Shown: one piece after another, positions 37,980 to 48,463 of the stretch | Layout of the letters: the number at the start of each line of letters is the position of its first letter | Numbering within the stretch: the first letter of the stretch is position 1 | DNA from: Litoditis marina | Lineage: Eukaryota > Nematoda > Chromadorea > Rhabditida > Rhabditidae | NCBI GenBank assembly: GCA_964036275.1 | Contig: OZ038434.1 | Location: 20,015,879 to 20,079,878 of the forward strand | Direction of reading: 5' to 3' | DNA length: 64,000 bases | Notes under the pieces: generated by a model | Databases searched by the model: none | What the model saw: the letters and a program-made list of their open reading frames with translations, nothing else | What the model was told of the DNA's origin: nothing | Translations under genes and position numbers: made by a program

Positions 37980-40859
37980 TGGTTAGCACGGTTAGCACGG
38001 CCACTCAATTATTTCGGGACTGTTTCAACTTATGCAAATAAGATGAACATTTTTAAGTTTCTACACATAAGAGGAGTTCAAAAATACCAAGTTTGAATAC
38101 TAAATCTCACGTAGGGCGAAAATCGCAACTCCATTCACGTCAATTTGGGGGTGTTTTTGGTTAGCACCGCCACTCAATTATTTTGGGACTGTTTCAACTT
38201 ATGCTAATAAGATGAACATTTTTTAGTTTCTACACATGAGAGGAGTTCAAAAATACCAAGTTTGAACACTAAATCACACGTAGGGCGAAATCCGCAACTC
38301 CATTCACGTCAACTTGGACTTGGGGGTGTTTTTGGTTAGCACCGCCACTCAATTAGTTCGGGACTGTTTCAACTTATGCTAATAAGATGAACATTTTTTA
38401 GTTTCTACACATGAGAGGAGTTCAAAATACCAAGTTGAACACTAAATCTCACGTAGGGCGAAAATCGCAACTCCATTCACGTCAACTTGGGGTGTTTTTG
38501 GTTAGCACCGCCACTCAATTATTTCGGGACTGTTTCAACTTATGCTAATAAGATGAACATTTTTTTAGTTTCTACACATGAGAGGAGTTCAAAAATACCA
38601 AGTTTGAACACTAAATCTCACGTAGGGCGAAAATCGCAACTCCATTCACGTCAACTTGGGGGTGTTTTTGGTTAGCACCGCCACTCAATTATTTCGGGAC
38701 TGTTTCAACTTATGCTAATAAGATGAACATTTTTTTAGTTTCTACACATGAGAGGAGTTCAAAAATACCAAGTTTGAACACTAATTCCCACGTAGGGCGA
38801 AAATCGCAACTCCATTCACGTCAACTTGGGGGTGTTTTTGGTTAGCACCGCCACTCAATTAATTCGGGACTGTTTCAACTTATGCTAATAAGATGAACAT
38901 TTTTTAGTTTCTACACATGGGAGGAGTTCAAAAATACCAAGTTTGAACACTAAATCTCACGTAGGGCGAAAATCGCAACTCCATTCACGTCAACTTGGGG
39001 GGTTTTTGGTTAGCACCGCCACTCAATTATTTCGGGACTGTTTCAACTCATGCTAATAAGATGAACATTTTTAAGTTTCTACACACGAGAGGAGTTCAAA
39101 AACACCAAGTTTGAACACTAAATCCCACGTAGGGCGAAAATCGCAACTCCATTCACGTCAACTTGGGGGTGTTTTTGGTTAGCACCGCCACTCAATTATT
39201 TCGGGACTGTTTCAACTTATGCTAATAAGACGAACATTTTTTTAGTTTCTACACATGAGAGGAGTTCAAAAATACCAAGTTTGAACACTAATTCCCACGT
39301 AGGGCGAATATCGCAACTCCATTCACGTCAACTTGGGGTGTTTTTGGTTAGCACCGCCACTCAATTAATTCGGGACTGTTTCAACTTATGCTAATAAGAT
39401 GAACATTTTTTTAGTTTCTACACATGGGAGGAGTTCAAAAATACCAAGTTTGAACACTAAATCTCACGTAGGGCGAAAATCGCAACTCCATTCACGTCAA
39501 CTTGGGGGGGTTTTTGGTTAGCACCGCCACTCAATTATTTCGGGACTGTTTCAACTCATGCTAATAAGATGAACATTTTTAAGTTTCTACACACGAGAGG
39601 AGTTCAAAAACACCAAGTTTGAACACTAAATCCCACGTAGGGCGAAAATCGCAACTCCATTCACGTCAACTTGGGGGTGTTTTTGGTTAGCACCGCCACT
39701 CAATTATTTTGGGACTGTTTCAACTTATGCAAATAAGATGAACATTTTTGAGTTTCTACACATGAGAGGAGTTCAAAAATACCAAGTTTGAACACTAAAT
39801 CTCACGTAGGGCAAAAATCGCAACTCCATTCACGTCAATTTGGGGGTGTTTTTGGTTAGCACCGCCACTCAATTATTTCGGGACTGTTTCAACTTATGCT
39901 AATAAGATGAACATTTTTGAGTTTCTACACATGAGGGGAGTTCAAAAATACCAAGTTTGAACACTAAATCTCACGTAGGGCGAAAATCGCAACTCCATTC
40001 ACGTCAATTTGGGGGTGTTTTTGGTTAGCACCGCCACTCAATTATTTCGGGACTGTTTCAACTTATGCAAATAAGATGAACATTTTTGAGTTTCTACACA
40101 TGAGAGGAGTTCAAAAACACCAAGTTTGAACACTAAATCCCACGTAGGGGGAAAATCGCAACTCCATTCACGTCAACTAGGGGGTGTTTTTGGTTAGCAC
40201 GGCCACTCAATTATTTCGGGACTGTTTCAACTTATGCAAATAAGATGAACATTTTAAGTTTCTACACATAAGAGGAGTTCAAAAATACCAAGTTTGAATA
40301 CTAAATCTCACGTAGGGCGAAAATCGCAACTCCATTCACGTCAATTTGGGGGTGTTTTTGGTTAGCACCGCCACTCAATTATTTCGGGACTGTTTCAACT
40401 TATGCAAATAAGATGAACATTTTTGAGTTTCTACACATGAGAGGAGTTCAGAAAATACCAAGTTTGAACATTAAATCCCACGTAGGGCGAAAATCGCAAC
40501 TCCATTCACGTCAACTTGGGGGTGTTTTTGGTTAGCACCGCCACTCAATTATTTCAGGACTGTTTCAACTTATGCTAATAAGATGAACATTTTGAAGTTT
40601 CTACACATGAACGGAGTTCAAAAATACCAAGTTTGAACACTACATCTCACGTAGGGCGAAAATCGCAACTCCATTCACGTCAACTTGGACTTGGGGGTGT
40701 TTTTGGTTAGCACCGCCACTCAATTATTTCGGGACTGTTTCAACTTATGCTAATAAGATAAACATTTTTGAGTTTCTACCCATGAGGGGAGTTCAAAAAT
40801 ACGAAGTTTGAACACTAAATCTCACGTAGGCAAAATCGCAACTCCATTCACGTCAATTT

Positions 40860-42890
40860 GGGGGTGTTTTTGGTTAACACCGCCACTCAATTATTTCGGG
40901 ACTGTTTCAACTTATGCAAATAAGATGAACATTTTTGAGTTTCTCCACATGAGAGGAGTTCAAAAATACCAAGTTTGAACACTAAATCCCACGTAGGGCG
41001 AAAATCGCAACTCCATTCACGTCAACTTGGGGGTGTTTTGGTTAGCACCGCCACTCAATTATTTCGGGACTGTTTCAACTTATTCAAATAAGATGAACAT
41101 TTTTGAGTTTCTACACATGAGAGGAGTTCAGAAAATACCAAGTTTGAACACTTAACCCCACGTAGGGCGAAAATCGCAACTCCATTCACGTCAACTTGGG
41201 GGTGTTTTTGGTTAGCACCGCCACTCAATTATTTCGGGACTGTTTCAACTTATGCTAATAAGATGAACATTTTTAAGTTTCTACACATGAGAGGAGTTCA
41301 AAATACCAAGTTTGAACACTAAATCCCACGTAGGGCGAAAATCGCAACTCCATTCACGTCAATTTGGGGGTGTTTTTGGTTAGCACCGCCACTCAATTAT
41401 TTCGGGACTGTTTCAACTTATGCAAATAAGATGAACATTTTTGAGTTTCTACACATGAGAGGAGTTCAGAAAATACCAAGTTTGAACACTAAATCCCACG
41501 TAGGGCGAAAATCGCAACTCCATTCACGTCAACTTGGGGTGTTTTTGGTTAGCACCGCCACTCAATTATTTCGGGACTGTTTCCACTTATGCTAATAAGA
41601 TGAACATTTTTTTAGTTTCTACACATGAGAGGAGTTCAAAAATACCAAGTTTGAACACTAATTCCCACGTAGGGCGAAAATCGCAACTCCATTCACGTCA
41701 ACTTGGGGGTGTTTTTGGTTAGCACCGCCACTCAATTAATTCGGGACTGTTTCAACTTATGCTAATAAGATGAACATTTTTTAGTTTCTACACATGGGAG
41801 GAGTTCAAAAATACCAAGTTTGAACACTAAATCTCACGTAGGGCAAAAATCGCAACTCCATTCACGTCAATTTGGGGGTGTTTTTGGTTAACACCGCCAC
41901 TCAATTATTTCGGGACTGTTTCAACTTATGCAAATAAGATGAACATTTTTGAGTTTCTCCACATGAGAGGAGTTCAAAAATACCAAGTTTGAACACTAAA
42001 TCCCACGTAGGGCGAAAATCGCAACTCCATTCACGTCAACTTGGGGGTGTTTTTGGTTAGCACCGCCACTCAATTATTTCGGGACTGTTTCAACTTATTC
42101 AAATAAGATGAACATTTTTGAGTTTCTACACATGAGAGGAGTTCAGAAAATACCAAGTTTGAACACTTAACCCCACGTAGGGCGAAAATCGCAACTCCAT
42201 TCACGTCAACTTGGGGGTGTTTTGGTTAGCACCGCCACTCAATTATTTCGGGACTGTTTCAACTTATGCTAATAAGATGAACATTTTTAAGTTTCTACAC
42301 ATGAGAGGAGTTCAAAAATACCAAGTTTGAACACTAAATCCCACGTAGGGCGAAAATCGCAACTCCATTCACGTCAATTTGGGGGTGTTTTTGGTTAGCA
42401 CCGCCACTCAATTATTTCGGGACTGTTTCAACTTATGCAAATAAGATGAACATTTTTGAGTTTCTACACATGAGAGGAGTTCAGAAAATACCAAGTTTGA
42501 ACACTAAATCCCACGTAGGGCGAAAATCGCAACTCCATTCACGTCAACTTGGGGGTGTTTTTGGTTAGCACCGCCACTCAATTATTTCGGGACTGTTTCC
42601 ACTTATGCTAATAAGATGAACATTTTTTTAGTTTCTACACATGAGAGGAGTTCAAAAATACCAAGTTTGAACACTAATTCCCACGTAGGGCGAAAATCGC
42701 AACTCCATTCACGTCAACTTGGGGGTGTTTTTGGTTAGCACCGCCACTCAATTAATTCGGGACTGTTTCAACTTATGCTAATAAGATGAACATTTTTTAG
42801 TTTCTACACATGGGAGGAGTTCAAAAATACCAAGTTTGAACACTAAATCTCACGTAGGGCGAAAATCGCAACTCCATTCACGTCAACTTG
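40860..42890 (+). repeat. 1015-bp higher-order repeat of satellite 1 (two copies)
   Basis: CTTAACCCCACG occurs at 41151 and 42166, a 1015-bp offset (six monomers plus one base). GGTTAACACCGCC, TTTCTCCACATGAG, CTTATTCAAATAAG and GTTTCCACTTATGC recur in the same order in both copies. The same marker series returns near 52.5, 54.4, 56.7 and 61.3 kb beyond the retrotransposon, so one subfamily spans both sides of it. Confidence 0.75.
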
Positions 42891-45201
42891 GGGGGGTTTT
42901 TGGTTAGCACCGCCACTCAATTATTTCGGGACTGTTTCAACTCATGCTAATAAGATGAACATTTTTAAGTTTCTACACACGAGAGGAGTTCAAAAACACC
43001 AAGTTTGAACACTAAATCCCACGTAGGGCGAAAATCGCAACTCCATTCACGTCAACTTGGGGGTGTTTTTGGTTAGCACCGCCACTCAATTATTTCGGGA
43101 CTGTTTCAACTTATGCTAATAAGACGAACATTTTTGAGTTTCTACAAATGAGGGGAGTTCAAAAATACCAAGTTTGAACACTAAATCTCACGTAGGGCGA
43201 AAATCGCAACTCCATTCACGTCAATTTGGGGGTGTTTTTGGTTAGCACCGCCACTCAATTATTTCGGGACTGTTTCAACTTATGCAAATAAGATGAACAT
43301 TTTTGAGTTTCTACACATGAGAGGAGTTCAAAAATACCAAGTTTGAACACTAAATCTCACGTAGGGCAAAAATCGCAACTCCATTCACGTCAATTTGGGG
43401 GTGTTTTTGGTTAGCACCGCCACTCAATTATTTCGGGACTGTTTCAACTTATGCTAATAAGATGAACATTTTTGAGTTTCTACACATGAGGGGAGTTCAA
43501 AAATACCAAGTTTGAACACTAAATCTCACGTAGGGCGAAAATCGCAACTCCATTCACGTCAATTTGGGGGTGTTTTTGGTTAGCACCGCCACTCAATTAT
43601 TTCGGGACTGTTTCAACTTATGCAAATAAGATGAACATTTTTGAGTTTCTACACATGAGAGGAGTTCAAAAACACCAAGTTTGAACACTAAATCCCACGT
43701 AGGGGGAAAATCGCAACTCCATTCACGTCAACTAGGGGGTGTTTTTGGTTAGCACGGCCACTCAATTATTTCGGGACTGTTTCAACTTATGCAAATAAGA
43801 TGAACATTTTTAAGTTTCTACACATAAGAGGAGTTCAAAAATACCAAGTTTGAATACTAAATCTCACGTAGGGCGAAAATCGCAACTCCATTCACGTCAA
43901 TTTGGGGGTGTTTTTGGTTAGCACCGCCACTCAATTATTTCGGGACTGTTTCAACTTATGCAAATAAGATGAACATTTTTGAGTTTCTACACATGAGAGG
44001 AGTTCAGAAAATACCAAGTTTGAACACTAAATCCCACGTAGGGCGAAAATCGCAACTCCATTCACGTCAACTTGGGGGTGTTTTTGGTTAGCACCGCCAC
44101 TCAATTATTTCAGGACTGTTTCAACTTATGCTAATAAGATGAACATTTTGAAGTTTCTACACATGAAAGGAGTTCACAAATACCAAGTTTGAACACTAAA
44201 TCTCACGTAGGGCGAAAATCGCAACTCCATTCACGTCAACTTGGACTTAGGGGTGTTTTTGGTTAGCACCGCCACTCAATTATTTCGGGACTGTTTCAAC
44301 TTATGCTAATAAGATAAACATTTTTGAGTTTCTACACATGAGGGGAGTTCAAAAATACGAAGTTTGAACACTAAATCTCACGTAGGGCAAAAATCGCAAC
44401 TCCATTCACGTCAATTTGGGGGTGTTTTTGGTTAGCACCGCCACTCAATTATTTCGGGACTGTTTCAACTTATGCAAATAAGATGAACATTTTTGAGTTT
44501 CTCCACATGAGAGGAGTTCAAAAATACCAAGTTTGAACACTAAATCCCACGTAGGGCGAAAATCGCAACTCCATTCACGTCAACTTGGGGGTGTTTTTGG
44601 TTAGCACCGCCACTCAATTAATTCGGGACTGTTTCAACTTATGCTAATAAGATGAACATTTTTTAGTTTCTACACATGGGAGGAGTTCAGAAAATACCAA
44701 GTTTGAACACTAAATCTCACGTAGGGCGAAAATCGCAACTCCATTCACGTCAACTTGGGGGTGTTTTTGGTTAGCACCGCCACTCAATTATTTCGGGACT
44801 GTTTCAACTTATGCTAATAAGATGAACATTTTTAAGTTTCTACACATGAGAGGAGTTCAAAAATACCAAGTTTGAACACTAAATCCCACGTAGGGCGAAA
44901 ATCGCAACTCCATTCACGTCAATTTGGGGGTGTTTTTGGTTAGCACCGCCACTCAATTATTTCGGGACTGTTTCAACTTATGCAAATAAGATGAACATTT
45001 TTGAGTTTCTACACATGAGGGGAGTTCAAAAATACCAAGTTTGAACACTAAATCTCACGTAGGGCGAAAATCGCAACTCCATTCACGTCAATTTGGGGGT
45101 GTTTTTGGTTAGCACCGCCACTCAATTATTTCGGGACTGTTTCAACTTATGCAAATAAGATGAACATTTTTGAGTTTCTACACATGAGAGGAGTTCAAAA
45201 A

Positions 45202-45332
45202 TTGTTTCAATTACTGTACTAAAGGACTAATGCGGCGGACTGCAGTAAAAGTCTCGCCGCGATTAACCGTAAGCTCGCACCGTCCATTGGTGCGAGAGAA
45301 AACTCACTTTTTCGTTTTCTACAGTAGTGATA
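45202..45332 (+). repeat. Split direct repeat A1 (left end)
   Basis: 131 bp, identical to A2 at 48241-48371. It holds two potential stem-loops: GCGGCGGACT (45232-45241) with AGTCTCGCCGC (45250-45260), and CTCGCACC (45274-45281) with GGTGCGAG (45289-45296). The sequence at 45208-45227 is the inverted partner of a 20-bp stretch in B1 and B2. Confidence 0.95.
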
Positions 45333-45497
45333 GGTTGTTATAGAAGTTTCACGCAAATTTTCTGCGTATTTGGTATTCATTATTGATTTATACAGGTTTA
45401 TCTAAGTATCTGAAACGAATGGATGTTTGTCGCGTGCTTTGAAATCAAAATTTTCAGCGAATAGGCTCGTGTTTTTTAGGTAAAGAAGCAAATCGGC
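45333..45497 (+). other. Leader between A1 and the gag-like gene
   Basis: 165 bp, AT-rich and non-coding, likely the 5' untranslated region of the element's transcript. I could not identify a defined promoter. Transcription probably starts in or near A1, as A1 is also present internally as A2. Confidence 0.5.
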
Positions 45498-46172
45498 ATG
45501 AGTGTTCCCGCTGCATCAACCGGAGCTATAGCTCCAGGAGCTGCTGAGCTGTGTTCAAACCTCATGGAGATGATGATGCCGGCTATGGCAAAGCTGATCA
45601 AAGATGAAAGAGTGAAGAACAAGACATTCGAGGTTCCGAAGTTATCCACCAAGGGCCTGGCAACCCAGGCGGAATTAAATTGCAAAGTTCTGTCCAAACT
45701 GAATCCCATCGCCGGTCATTCGGATCCAGCAGTAGCCCAAGCAGTGAAGGAGGCCATGGAGACGCTGGAACGTCGGAACGCCGACTTGGTAATAGCCGAT
45801 TCCAACCCCGAAGGTTTCAAGATGGTCGAGAGACTTGAAGTTCTCAAAGGTTTAGGGGAGTCAGCGCAAACTCCCGCGCAACTTCTTGCTTTGTCCTCGC
45901 TCATGGTGCCTGCAGAACGCAAGCGTCCTAGACCGGCTTCGCCCACGCGCCAGCCCTTTCGGAGGGGGGCTACCGGATACGCCCGTCAACCGGAATCAAG
46001 ATTTTCTGATGAGTACTCAGCAAGGGACAGTTACAGTTATCGACCCGAAAACTCTCGTCCTCGCCTCAGCTCTTATGGACCGGCAACAAATGGTTCCCAG
46101 GGCATCTGCTACAACTGTCGAATGCCAGGTCATCACTCCAAGGACTGCCGAATGCCTCCCAGGAAGTATTGA
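45498..46172 (+). CDS. gag: Gag-like nucleocapsid protein with CCHC zinc knuckle (ORF1)
   Basis: 224 residues from ATG at 45498 to TGA at 46172, the first long frame after the leader. The N-terminal two thirds are probably helical (runs such as LCSNLMEMMMPAMAKL and AVKEAMETLERR), as expected of a capsid-like assembly domain. A basic, Arg/Pro/Ser-rich linker follows (about residues 135-195). Near the C-terminus CYNCRMPGHHSKDC is a perfect CX2CX4HX4C knuckle (about residues 204-217) that would bind element RNA. This matches the gag ORF of PAT and DIRS-type elements. The last 164 nt overlap ORF2 in another frame. A consensus splice donor GTGAGT begins at 46175, two bases after the stop. Family assignment rests on the knuckle and position; the N-terminal part has no motif I recognise. 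Confidence 0.85.
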   Translation: MSVPAASTGAIAPGAAELCSNLMEMMMPAMAKLIKDERVKNKTFEVPKLSTKGLATQAELNCKVLSKLNPIAGHSDPAVAQAVKEAMETLERRNADLVIADSNPEGFKMVERLEVLKGLGESAQTPAQLLALSSLMVPAERKRPRPASPTRQPFRRGATGYARQPESRFSDEYSARDSYSYRPENSRPRLSSYGPATNGSQGICYNCRMPGHHSKDCRMPPRKY

Positions 46173-48141
46173 GGGTGAGTTGAATTCATATTCGGCGGGT
46201 TTGGCCCGTTCCATTCAGTTTTGGTTCAATTTACCAGCGCCGCGCTGGATTTGTCATGTTATTTCACACGGTCTTACTTTGACTTTAGCTCCTCATTTTG
46301 ATCCGTCGTTATTGAAATTAGTTTCGCACAGAAGAGGTGCTGTTCAATTTGCTAACTTTGTTTCAGAAGAGATTCAGAGTTTGGTGGTCAAAGGAGCAGT
46401 GGAGAAGTCGGTTTCTATGCCGGCAGTATGTAGCCCACTGCAGGTGGTCTCTAGAGGTGAGAAAAAGAGGTTAATTTTGGATCTTTCAGGTGTGAACCGG
46501 TTTATTCAGAATCCAAAATTTCGTTTGGAGGACGTGAACACAGTATGGCCAGCATTGGCAAACGCCAAATTCGCGTGTAGCTTCGATTTTCGTGGGGGGT
46601 ACCATCATATCTCAATCGCAAAAGAACACCGTCCGGTGCTGGGTTTTCAATGGGGAGAGGGAGAAACTGCTCAATTCTATCAGTTCACCGTTATGCCATT
46701 TGGACTCTCGTCCGCACCGTACGTATTTACCAAGTTCTTCCGCCCTTTACTCAAAAAATGGAGAGACCAGGGTTTTACAGTGTTCTTATATCTTGACGAC
46801 GGGTTGATTCTGGGCGAATCATTTCAAGACTGTCTTGAAGCATCTGTGCAGGTTAAAAACGACCTGTTGGAGGCAGGAATTACTTTGGCAGATGACAAGT
46901 GTTTTTGGAGCCCCTCCGAAATTATTATGTGGTTAGGTTACTCTTTCGATCTAAAACAGCAAGTGGTCAGTGTGACAGAAAAACGTATATCTGAAGCAAT
47001 TGAACGAATTGTTTTGCTCCTGGAGCACGTATCGCCATCGGTCCTGGGCCGCCAACGTGTCCTGGGCACTATCATTTCAATGCATCATGTTTTAGGAGGT
47101 CAGGCTTCTCTGAGAAGTGGTTTCCTTTCGGCTACTGTGGCCCGGGCTCAATTTGATGAGATGCCGACTCACACTTGTATTCCGCTGTCAGACGAGGAAA
47201 TAGGTGAGCTGATTTACTGGAAGGACAACCTCAAACTGAGAGCACACAAATCATCTCAACCCCCAGCAGCGTTCCAATTTTACATCGAAACGGACGCTTC
47301 CCATAGGGGAATCGGGGGCGTTATCAAATATCCAGGTACCGAGGCAGTTATAGCCTCTTGTACACTAGACTACGGCGTACTCTGGGCCCAAAAATCCAGC
47401 ACGTTTCGGGAACTCACAGCTATTCTTTACGCAATTAAATCATTCCGCGAACTAATTGTGAATAAAAGACTCAGAGTGAGCACTGATAGTCAAAGCGCGG
47501 TAGCTATTCTGGCGAAAAACAGCCCAGTCACAGAGTTGAGAAGTATTGCATTGGATATTTGGAACGAAATTGAGGCTTACGAGGTGAGAGCGGAATTCGC
47601 ATGGATCCCTAGGAACATGAACAAAGCCGCAGACGAGTTGAGTAGAGAGATAGATTACGATGACTGGGGCGTTAGGGATATTTTCTTCAATAGATGTTCA
47701 GAGAAATGGGGCGAGTTCGCCACAGACTGCTTTGCGTCGGGCGCAAATAACAAATGTGATGCGTTTTTCAGCAAAACAGCATGCCCCGGCTCGAGAGGTA
47801 TTGACGTCTTCGTACATTTTCGCGAAGTCGCCGAATCTGGACTGGCTTGGTGGGTTCCGCCTCCTCATCTGATTCCCAAATTACTACAAGTAGGAGAAGC
47901 ATACGGAGCCAGAGGCGTTTTGGGTTGCCCAGTCTGGCCCTCACATTATTTCTTCAAACATCTGAAAACAAAGAACGGGCAGTGGCGACCGTTCGTGAAG
48001 GACATTTTGGAATTTCCAGTAGGATCTAAGTTGCTAGTACCAGGACCAGGCAGCTCCGAATCGTCTTCATTTGCTTCGCCTTTCCTAGGCTTCCCGTTCG
48101 TGTTTATTCTCATTGATTTCAATAGTCCCTCGGCTCATTAA
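46009..48141 (+). CDS. pol: Reverse transcriptase-RNase H polyprotein (ORF2)
   Basis: 710 residues if ATG 46009 is used; the frame is open from 45886, so a fusion to Gag by frameshift is also possible. The reverse transcriptase domain spans about residues 70-400, with DLSGVNRFI, SFDFRGGYHHISI, VMPFGLSSAPYVF and the catalytic YLDD box (residues 261-264), LDD being usual in DIRS-order enzymes. RNase H follows (about 425-545) with its catalytic set in place: D429 (ETDAS), E468 (FRELTA), D493 (STDSQSA) and D542 (AADELSR). A C-terminal segment (about 550-680) has TDCFAS at D573 and PPPHLIPKL near 618. It resembles the conserved region after RNase H in DIRS and Ngaro elements, sometimes compared with methyltransferases. 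There is no stop or frameshift. It copies element RNA into DNA, with circularisation and integration by the recombinase downstream. Confidence 0.92.
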   Translation: MSTQQGTVTVIDPKTLVLASALMDRQQMVPRASATTVECQVITPRTAECLPGSIEGELNSYSAGLARSIQFWFNLPAPRWICHVISHGLTLTLAPHFDPSLLKLVSHRRGAVQFANFVSEEIQSLVVKGAVEKSVSMPAVCSPLQVVSRGEKKRLILDLSGVNRFIQNPKFRLEDVNTVWPALANAKFACSFDFRGGYHHISIAKEHRPVLGFQWGEGETAQFYQFTVMPFGLSSAPYVFTKFFRPLLKKWRDQGFTVFLYLDDGLILGESFQDCLEASVQVKNDLLEAGITLADDKCFWSPSEIIMWLGYSFDLKQQVVSVTEKRISEAIERIVLLLEHVSPSVLGRQRVLGTIISMHHVLGGQASLRSGFLSATVARAQFDEMPTHTCIPLSDEEIGELIYWKDNLKLRAHKSSQPPAAFQFYIETDASHRGIGGVIKYPGTEAVIASCTLDYGVLWAQKSSTFRELTAILYAIKSFRELIVNKRLRVSTDSQSAVAILAKNSPVTELRSIALDIWNEIEAYEVRAEFAWIPRNMNKAADELSREIDYDDWGVRDIFFNRCSEKWGEFATDCFASGANNKCDAFFSKTACPGSRGIDVFVHFREVAESGLAWWVPPPHLIPKLLQVGEAYGARGVLGCPVWPSHYFFKHLKTKNGQWRPFVKDILEFPVGSKLLVPGPGSSESSSFASPFLGFPFVFILIDFNSPSAH

Positions 48142-48144
48142 TCT

Positions 48145-48240
48145 ATCTACTATACATAAACGATTCCCTCCATACTGTCCTTTGGTACAGTAATTGTTGT
48201 TATTGAGGAGTCCGACTCGAAGAGGAGGACGACTCAATAA
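48145..48240 (+). repeat. Split direct repeat B1 (internal)
   Basis: 96 bp matching B2 at 51108-51203, with one difference (GGACGACTC here, GGAGGACTC in B2). It follows the ORF2 stop by three bases and is joined without spacer to A2. It contains the palindrome GAGTC-C-GACTC (48208-48218) nested between TTATTGAG and CTCAATAA. Confidence 0.94.
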
Positions 48241-48266
48241 TTGTTTCAATTACTGTACTAAAGGAC
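48177..48266. promoter_or_regulatory. Dyad spanning the B1-A2 joint (putative recombination core)
   Basis: GTCCTTTGGTACAGTAATTG (48177-48196) and CAATTACTGTACTAAAGGAC (48247-48266) are inverted copies with 19 of 20 matches. They are separated by 50 bp that contain the B1/A2 joint (48240/48241). Long arms around the point where circle ends meet are what a tyrosine recombinase site or a replication hairpin would need. Function is inferred. Confidence 0.55.
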
Positions 48267-48371
48267 TAATGCGGCGGACTGCAGTAAAAGTCTCGCCGCG
48301 ATTAACCGTAAGCTCGCACCGTCCATTGGTGCGAGAGAAAACTCACTTTTTCGTTTTCTACAGTAGTGATA
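48241..48371 (+). repeat. Split direct repeat A2 (internal)
   Basis: 131 bp, base-for-base identical to A1 at the left end as far as I can read. It includes both stem-loops. It lies directly after B1 and before the first recombinase-like exon. Confidence 0.94.
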
Positions 48372-48463
48372 ACCTCCCACCCACCCGGCTTTTGATGATT
48401 GCAGGCACGAGTGCAGTGCGGTTGTCTGTGGTTTTTTTTGTTTTGTTTATTCGGCGTTTATAG

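Larger units (their letters stand above)
33964..45201 (+). repeat. Satellite 1 array, forward block up to the retrotransposon
   Basis: Forward 169-bp monomers resume with GTCAACTTGGGGG directly after the reverse block. About 65 copies are present. Local subfamilies are visible: TGTCGGGACTG with AACTGGGGGG near 35.5-36.2 kb; AATTCGGGACTG near 37.6-42.8 kb; and TTGGACTTGGGG junctions near 38.32, 40.69 and 44.24 kb. It is interrupted at 34186-34267 and 37791-37979, and ends at CAAAAA before the 6-kb element. No genes. Confidence 0.95.
46175..48463 (+). other. Candidate long intron linking ORF2 leader to the recombinase exons
   Basis: The donor GAGG/GTGAGTTG (cut after 46174) lies two bases past the gag stop and falls in phase 1 of the ORF2 frame. 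The acceptor GTTTATAG (cut after 48463) opens the first recombinase-like exon, also in phase 1. Removing the interval would delete RT-RNase H, B1 and A2 and would put the recombinase in frame behind about 55 codons of ORF2. Inference from splice signals and phase only; small extra exons are possible (another acceptor, GATTGCAG, ends at 48404). Confidence 0.35.

Noticed and set aside
45716..46214. Minus-strand frames opposite gag and the start of ORF2
   Set aside because: Shadow frames of the two overlapping plus-strand genes, with no domain of their own.
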